NCBI GenBank assembly: GCA_017483185.1
Contig: JAFULM010000042.1
Location: 1-54,267 of the forward strand
Origin: Prevotella sp.
GTDB taxonomy: Bacteria; Bacteroidota; Bacteroidia; Bacteroidales; Bacteroidaceae
DNA: 54,267 nucleotides
Direction of reading: 5' to 3'
Made by a program: the position numbers and the translations under genes. Every line of letters begins with the position of its first letter. Within the stretch, counting starts at the first letter, position 1. This document shows, piece by piece, positions 50,991-54,267 of the stretch. The notes under the pieces are model-generated. The model worked only from the letters and a program-made list of their open reading frames with translations. It ran no database searches and was not told the origin of the DNA.

Positions 50991-53900
50991 ATGCAAAACA
51001 AAGGAATTGTAAAGTTTATCGCAGCCGCACTCATGCTGGTGTGTATCTTCTACCTTTCTTTCTCTTTTGCTACCCGCCATTATGAGAATAAGGCGGCCGC
51101 AATGGGCGAAAAAGCAGGTCAGGAGTATCTCGACTCCATCATGAACGAGAAGGTGTGGTTCTTCAACATCTATTCGTTCAAGCAGTGTCGCGAGATGGAA
51201 ATCGGTCTCGGACTTGACTTGAAAGGCGGTATGAATGTCATTCTTGAGGTTTCCGTGCCTGACGTAGTAGCCGTTTTGGCCGACCACAAGACCGACTATG
51301 CGTTCGTAAAGTCAATGCAGGAAGCCAAGAAAGACGAGGAGACGAGTCAGGACGACTTCATCTCGCTCTTCATCAAGCGCTACAAGCAGAACGCACCGGG
51401 CCACCGTCTGGCCGAAATCTTTGCCACTCAGCAGATGAAGGGCAAGGTCAGCACACAGAGCAGCGACGCCGAGGTGGAGCGTGCACTGCGTGAGGAGGTT
51501 CAGTCGGCTGTGGACAACTCGTTCAATGTGGTCCGCAACCGTATAGATAAGTTCGGTGTCGTTCAGCCCAACATACAGAAACTTGAGGGCCAGTCAGGCC
51601 GTATCATGGTCGAAATGCCCGGTATCAAGGAGCCGGAGCGTGTGCGCAAGCTCCTTCAGGGAAGTGCCAATCTGGAGTTCTGGGAGACATTCAACAGTCA
51701 GGACATCGTTCCCCTGCTCTCTCAGCTCAATCAGAAGTATGCCGCTCTCGGTGGTGAAGTGACATCAGAAGCTGTTGCCGACACGACCGCAGCCGCTCCC
51801 GCCGGCGAAAAGGCTGACACTGCCGCAGTTGATACCGCTGCAGCAAAGACCGGCCTCGGAGCCGTGCTCGGTGCGAAGAAGGCTGCCAAGGGTGACGAAA
51901 GCAAGCAGTTGGAGGACATGAAGAAGCAGAACCCGCTGTTTGCCGTCTTCCAGCCCGTACAGGGCCAGGGACTCAGCGTTGTCGGATACGCCATGTCGCG
52001 TGACACCGCCGAGGTAAACAAGATTATCTATTCGGATATCGCCGCTCAGGTGCTGCCCTCAGACCTGAAACTCCTTTGGGGTGCAAAGCCCGCCGAGTTT
52101 GACAAGAAGGGACAAGTATATGAACTTTACGCCATCAAGGTGACCGAGCCTTCCGGCCGCGCTCCGTTGGAAGGCGACGTGATTGTCAGCGCCAAGGACG
52201 GATTTGATCAGATGGGTTCACCCTGTGTGACTATGGAAATGAATACGGACGGTGCCCGTCGTTGGGCTCAGCTCACAAAGATGAACATCGGCAAGGCCGT
52301 AGCCATCGTGCTCGATAACGCTGTCTACAGCGCACCGCGTGTCAACTCCGAAATCACCGGTGGCAATTCGCAGATTACCGGTAACTTCACTATCGAGGAC
52401 ACCAAGGACCTCGCCAACACACTCAACTCCGGTAAGATGCCCGCTCCGACCCGCATCGTTCAGGAAGAAGTGGTCGGTCCCTCACTCGGAGCACAGTCAA
52501 TCCAGCAAGGATTCATCTCATTCGTCGTAGCATTCGTGCTGCTGATGGTCTACATGGTGTTGCTCTACAACTTCATCCCCGGTATGTTGGCAAACATCGC
52601 CCTGCTCTTCAACCTCTTCTTCACGCTCGGTATTCTGACATCCTTCCAGGCCGCGCTGACCATGCCGGGTATTGCCGGTATCGTGTTGACGCTCGGTATG
52701 GCCGTCGATGCCAACGTGCTCATCTACGAGCGTACCAAGGAGGAACTGCGTGCAGGTCTCAATGTCCGCGAGGCGATGAAGAAAGGATACTCCAACGCCT
52801 TCTCTGCCATCTTCGACTCAAACTTGACTTCAATCATAACAGGTATCATCCTCTATGTCTTCGGAACCGGTCCTATCCGCGGTTTCGCCACCACGCTCAT
52901 CATCGGTATCTGCTGCTCATTCTTCACCGCCGTCTATATGACACGCCTTGTGTTTGATCATCAGATGAGCCGCGACAAGTGGCAGCACCTCACGTTCACC
53001 ACCGGCTTCTCGAAGAAGTTGTTCCGCAACACCGATTACAACTTCATGGGCACATCCAAGAAGTCGTTTACCATCTGGGGCGTCGCAGCATTGATCTTCA
53101 TCGCTTCGTTCGCTTTCAAGGGTTTGAGCCAGAGCATCGACTTCACCGGTGGCCGCAACTATGTTGTCAAGCTGGAGAAGAACGTTGAGCCGGAGCAGGT
53201 TCGCGAGGCTTTGCAGGGCGCATTCGGCGATGCCAACGTCAGCGTCATCGCCACACAGAGCGTCATGGACGGCCAGTGCATCCGTATCTCGACGAACTAT
53301 AAGATAGAGTCCAACGATCCGACTGTCGACGACGAGACTGAGAACATCCTCTTCAAGGCTCTCTCTAATGCCGGACTGGTGACACAGAAGAGCGTTGAGG
53401 CATTCAAGAACCCGGACGTACGTGCCGGTGGTTCAATCATCAGCAGTGCGAAGGTCGGTCCGTCGGTGGCTAAGGATATCACATACGGTGCCATCATCAG
53501 CGTCATCTTCGCCCTTATCGCCATCTTCATCTACATCCTCATTCGTTTCCACAACTGGGCCTTCTCGGTCGGTTCTGTCGTTGCACTTGCTTTCGACACG
53601 CTCATCGTCATCGGCTTCTACTCACTGTTGTGGGGCATCGTGCCGATGTCATTGGAGATTGACCAGACGTTCATCGGTGCCATCCTGACCGTTATCGGTT
53701 ACTCGATCAACGACAAGGTGGTGGTCTTCGACCGTATCCGTGAGAACTTCCAGCTCTTCAGCAAGCGCGACCGCAAGGTGCTGTTCAACGACTCGTTGAA
53801 CCAGACGCTGGCCCGTACGATCAACACCTCGCTCTCGACAATGCTCGTGTTGCTGTGCATCTTCATCTTCGGTGGTGACAGCATCCGCAGCTTCTCGTTC

Positions 53901-54014
53901 GCAATGATACTCGGTGTTCTCTTCGGTACGCTGTCTTCAATATTCATCGCAGCGCCCACGGCCTACCTCATCATGGGCAAGCGTGCTGAGAAGAAAGAGA
54001 AGGCAAAGGCTTAA
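50991..54014 (+). CDS. secDF: SecDF protein-export fusion
   Basis: 1007 residues, the fused SecD-SecF that uses proton flow to help Sec translocation. SecD part: LGLDLKGGMNVILEV (about 68), a periplasmic region, and helices around 495-660 with MAVDANVLIYERTKEELR. SecF part begins about 680: DFTGGRNYVVKL (716) and GYSINDKVVVFDRIREN (about 900). An Ala/Thr-rich insertion (about 262-315: DTTAAAPAGEKADTAAVDT...) interrupts the periplasmic domain. The TAA is followed by a terminator. Confidence 0.96.
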   Translation: MQNKGIVKFIAAALMLVCIFYLSFSFATRHYENKAAAMGEKAGQEYLDSIMNEKVWFFNIYSFKQCREMEIGLGLDLKGGMNVILEVSVPDVVAVLADHKTDYAFVKSMQEAKKDEETSQDDFISLFIKRYKQNAPGHRLAEIFATQQMKGKVSTQSSDAEVERALREEVQSAVDNSFNVVRNRIDKFGVVQPNIQKLEGQSGRIMVEMPGIKEPERVRKLLQGSANLEFWETFNSQDIVPLLSQLNQKYAALGGEVTSEAVADTTAAAPAGEKADTAAVDTAAAKTGLGAVLGAKKAAKGDESKQLEDMKKQNPLFAVFQPVQGQGLSVVGYAMSRDTAEVNKIIYSDIAAQVLPSDLKLLWGAKPAEFDKKGQVYELYAIKVTEPSGRAPLEGDVIVSAKDGFDQMGSPCVTMEMNTDGARRWAQLTKMNIGKAVAIVLDNAVYSAPRVNSEITGGNSQITGNFTIEDTKDLANTLNSGKMPAPTRIVQEEVVGPSLGAQSIQQGFISFVVAFVLLMVYMVLLYNFIPGMLANIALLFNLFFTLGILTSFQAALTMPGIAGIVLTLGMAVDANVLIYERTKEELRAGLNVREAMKKGYSNAFSAIFDSNLTSIITGIILYVFGTGPIRGFATTLIIGICCSFFTAVYMTRLVFDHQMSRDKWQHLTFTTGFSKKLFRNTDYNFMGTSKKSFTIWGVAALIFIASFAFKGLSQSIDFTGGRNYVVKLEKNVEPEQVREALQGAFGDANVSVIATQSVMDGQCIRISTNYKIESNDPTVDDETENILFKALSNAGLVTQKSVEAFKNPDVRAGGSIISSAKVGPSVAKDITYGAIISVIFALIAIFIYILIRFHNWAFSVGSVVALAFDTLIVIGFYSLLWGIVPMSLEIDQTFIGAILTVIGYSINDKVVVFDRIRENFQLFSKRDRKVLFNDSLNQTLARTINTSLSTMLVLLCIFIFGGDSIRSFSFAMILGVLFGTLSSIFIAAPTAYLIMGKRAEKKEKAKA

Positions 54015-54072
54015 GCCACAACGGACGCCTATATATAATTAGGTATATAAGACATAAATAAACAAACGTCAG

Positions 54073-54110
54073 ACGGCGGCATCTCCATCGGGGATGCCGC
54101 CGTATTTTTT
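54073..54110 (+). terminator. Terminator of secDF
   Basis: Arms ACGGCGGCATC (54073-54083) and GATGCCGCCGT (54093-54103), then a T-run. Confidence 0.9.
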
Positions 54111-54231
54111 TTATTGCTGTCCGGTAAAAAAAATAACAGAACTCATATCTATCACAAATACATCATGTTACATCAGTTTTGCCAAAAAAGGGGCTTACCT
54201 CCTACCATACATCTGAAAAGCCCAATCTGTT

Positions 54232-54259
54232 GTAGGGACATAGTCTTGTCTTTGTCCGC
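54232..54259 (+). repeat. Left arm of a cut-off palindromic element
   Basis: GTAGGGACATA followed by GTCTTGTCTTTGTCCGC, the two modules of the 29981-30032 arm without the middle module. The window ends here, so the right arm is not visible. Confidence 0.6.
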
Positions 54260-54267
54260 AAGAAAAA

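Overview
The window is a chromosomal segment from a member of the Bacteroidota, most likely order Bacteroidales and probably close to Prevotellaceae. Several things support this: the complete type IX secretion (T9SS) core porP-gldK-gldL-gldM-gldN, a fused SecDF, the hemD-DUF4271 pair, DUF2795, the DUF3791/DUF3990 families, FPGAEGFG-type pectate lyase, PL11 lyase with kduI/kduD, and repeated TTTG-N19-20-TAnnTTTG promoters. The genus cannot be fixed from sequence reading alone.

Layout. (1) 88-8360, plus strand: nine tightly packed genes for exported proteins (LPP20-like, DUF6175-like and a transglutaminase-like protein with a charged linker) with no recognised enzyme other than the last. (2) 8838-20465: core genes, namely a PIF1-type helicase, a TlpA-like thioredoxin protein, tRNA-Gln, and the minus-strand housekeeping run metK > DUF4271 > hemD > rnpA > yidD > tyrS, plus three poorly known genes. 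(3) 20683-23679: a 1 kDa-residue-scale multidomain pectate lyase. (4) 23.8-29.1 kb: an AT-richer accessory island with an AIPR-family protein, a freestanding GIY-YIG/NUMOD homing endonuclease, a scar of a DUF3791-DUF3990 toxin-antitoxin pair, and an unassigned three-gene cassette joined by two ATGA overlaps. (5) 30.3-38.8 kb: DUF2795, a cobalamin adenosyltransferase, a methyltransferase-like protein, an outer-membrane barrel and the T9SS operon. (6) 39.6-43.5 kb: pectin/rhamnogalacturonan use (PL11 lyase, kduI, kduD). (7) 43.6-47.3 kb: a second accessory patch with an intact DUF3791-DUF3990-DUF3791 operon, an orphan HsdR-N-like nuclease, and an AAA_14/DUF4143 ATPase preceded by five 23-bp tandem repeats. 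(8) 47.5-54 kb: a truncated DUF362 gene, HU, rhomboid, EEP phosphatase/nuclease and SecDF.

The genes link as follows. The T9SS would export proteins with C-terminal sorting domains; the pectate lyase and the DUF362 fragment both end in such a domain. The two lyases plus KduI/KduD form a path from pectic polysaccharide to 2-keto-3-deoxygluconate.

The most striking unexplained structure is intergenic. At least seven long palindromic elements lie just downstream of genes, three of them starting at or in the stop codon (helicase, pectate lyase, PL11 lyase). They share short sequence modules in different combinations, and their arms stay matched even when a module is gained or lost. One (8385-8532) looks like a mobile insertion: 17-bp perfect terminal inverted repeats, flanked by an 11-bp direct repeat inside another repeat family. 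Together with the three-gene cassette at 27.3-29.1 kb, these are the best candidates for something undescribed. All family calls are from memory of motifs; no search was run.
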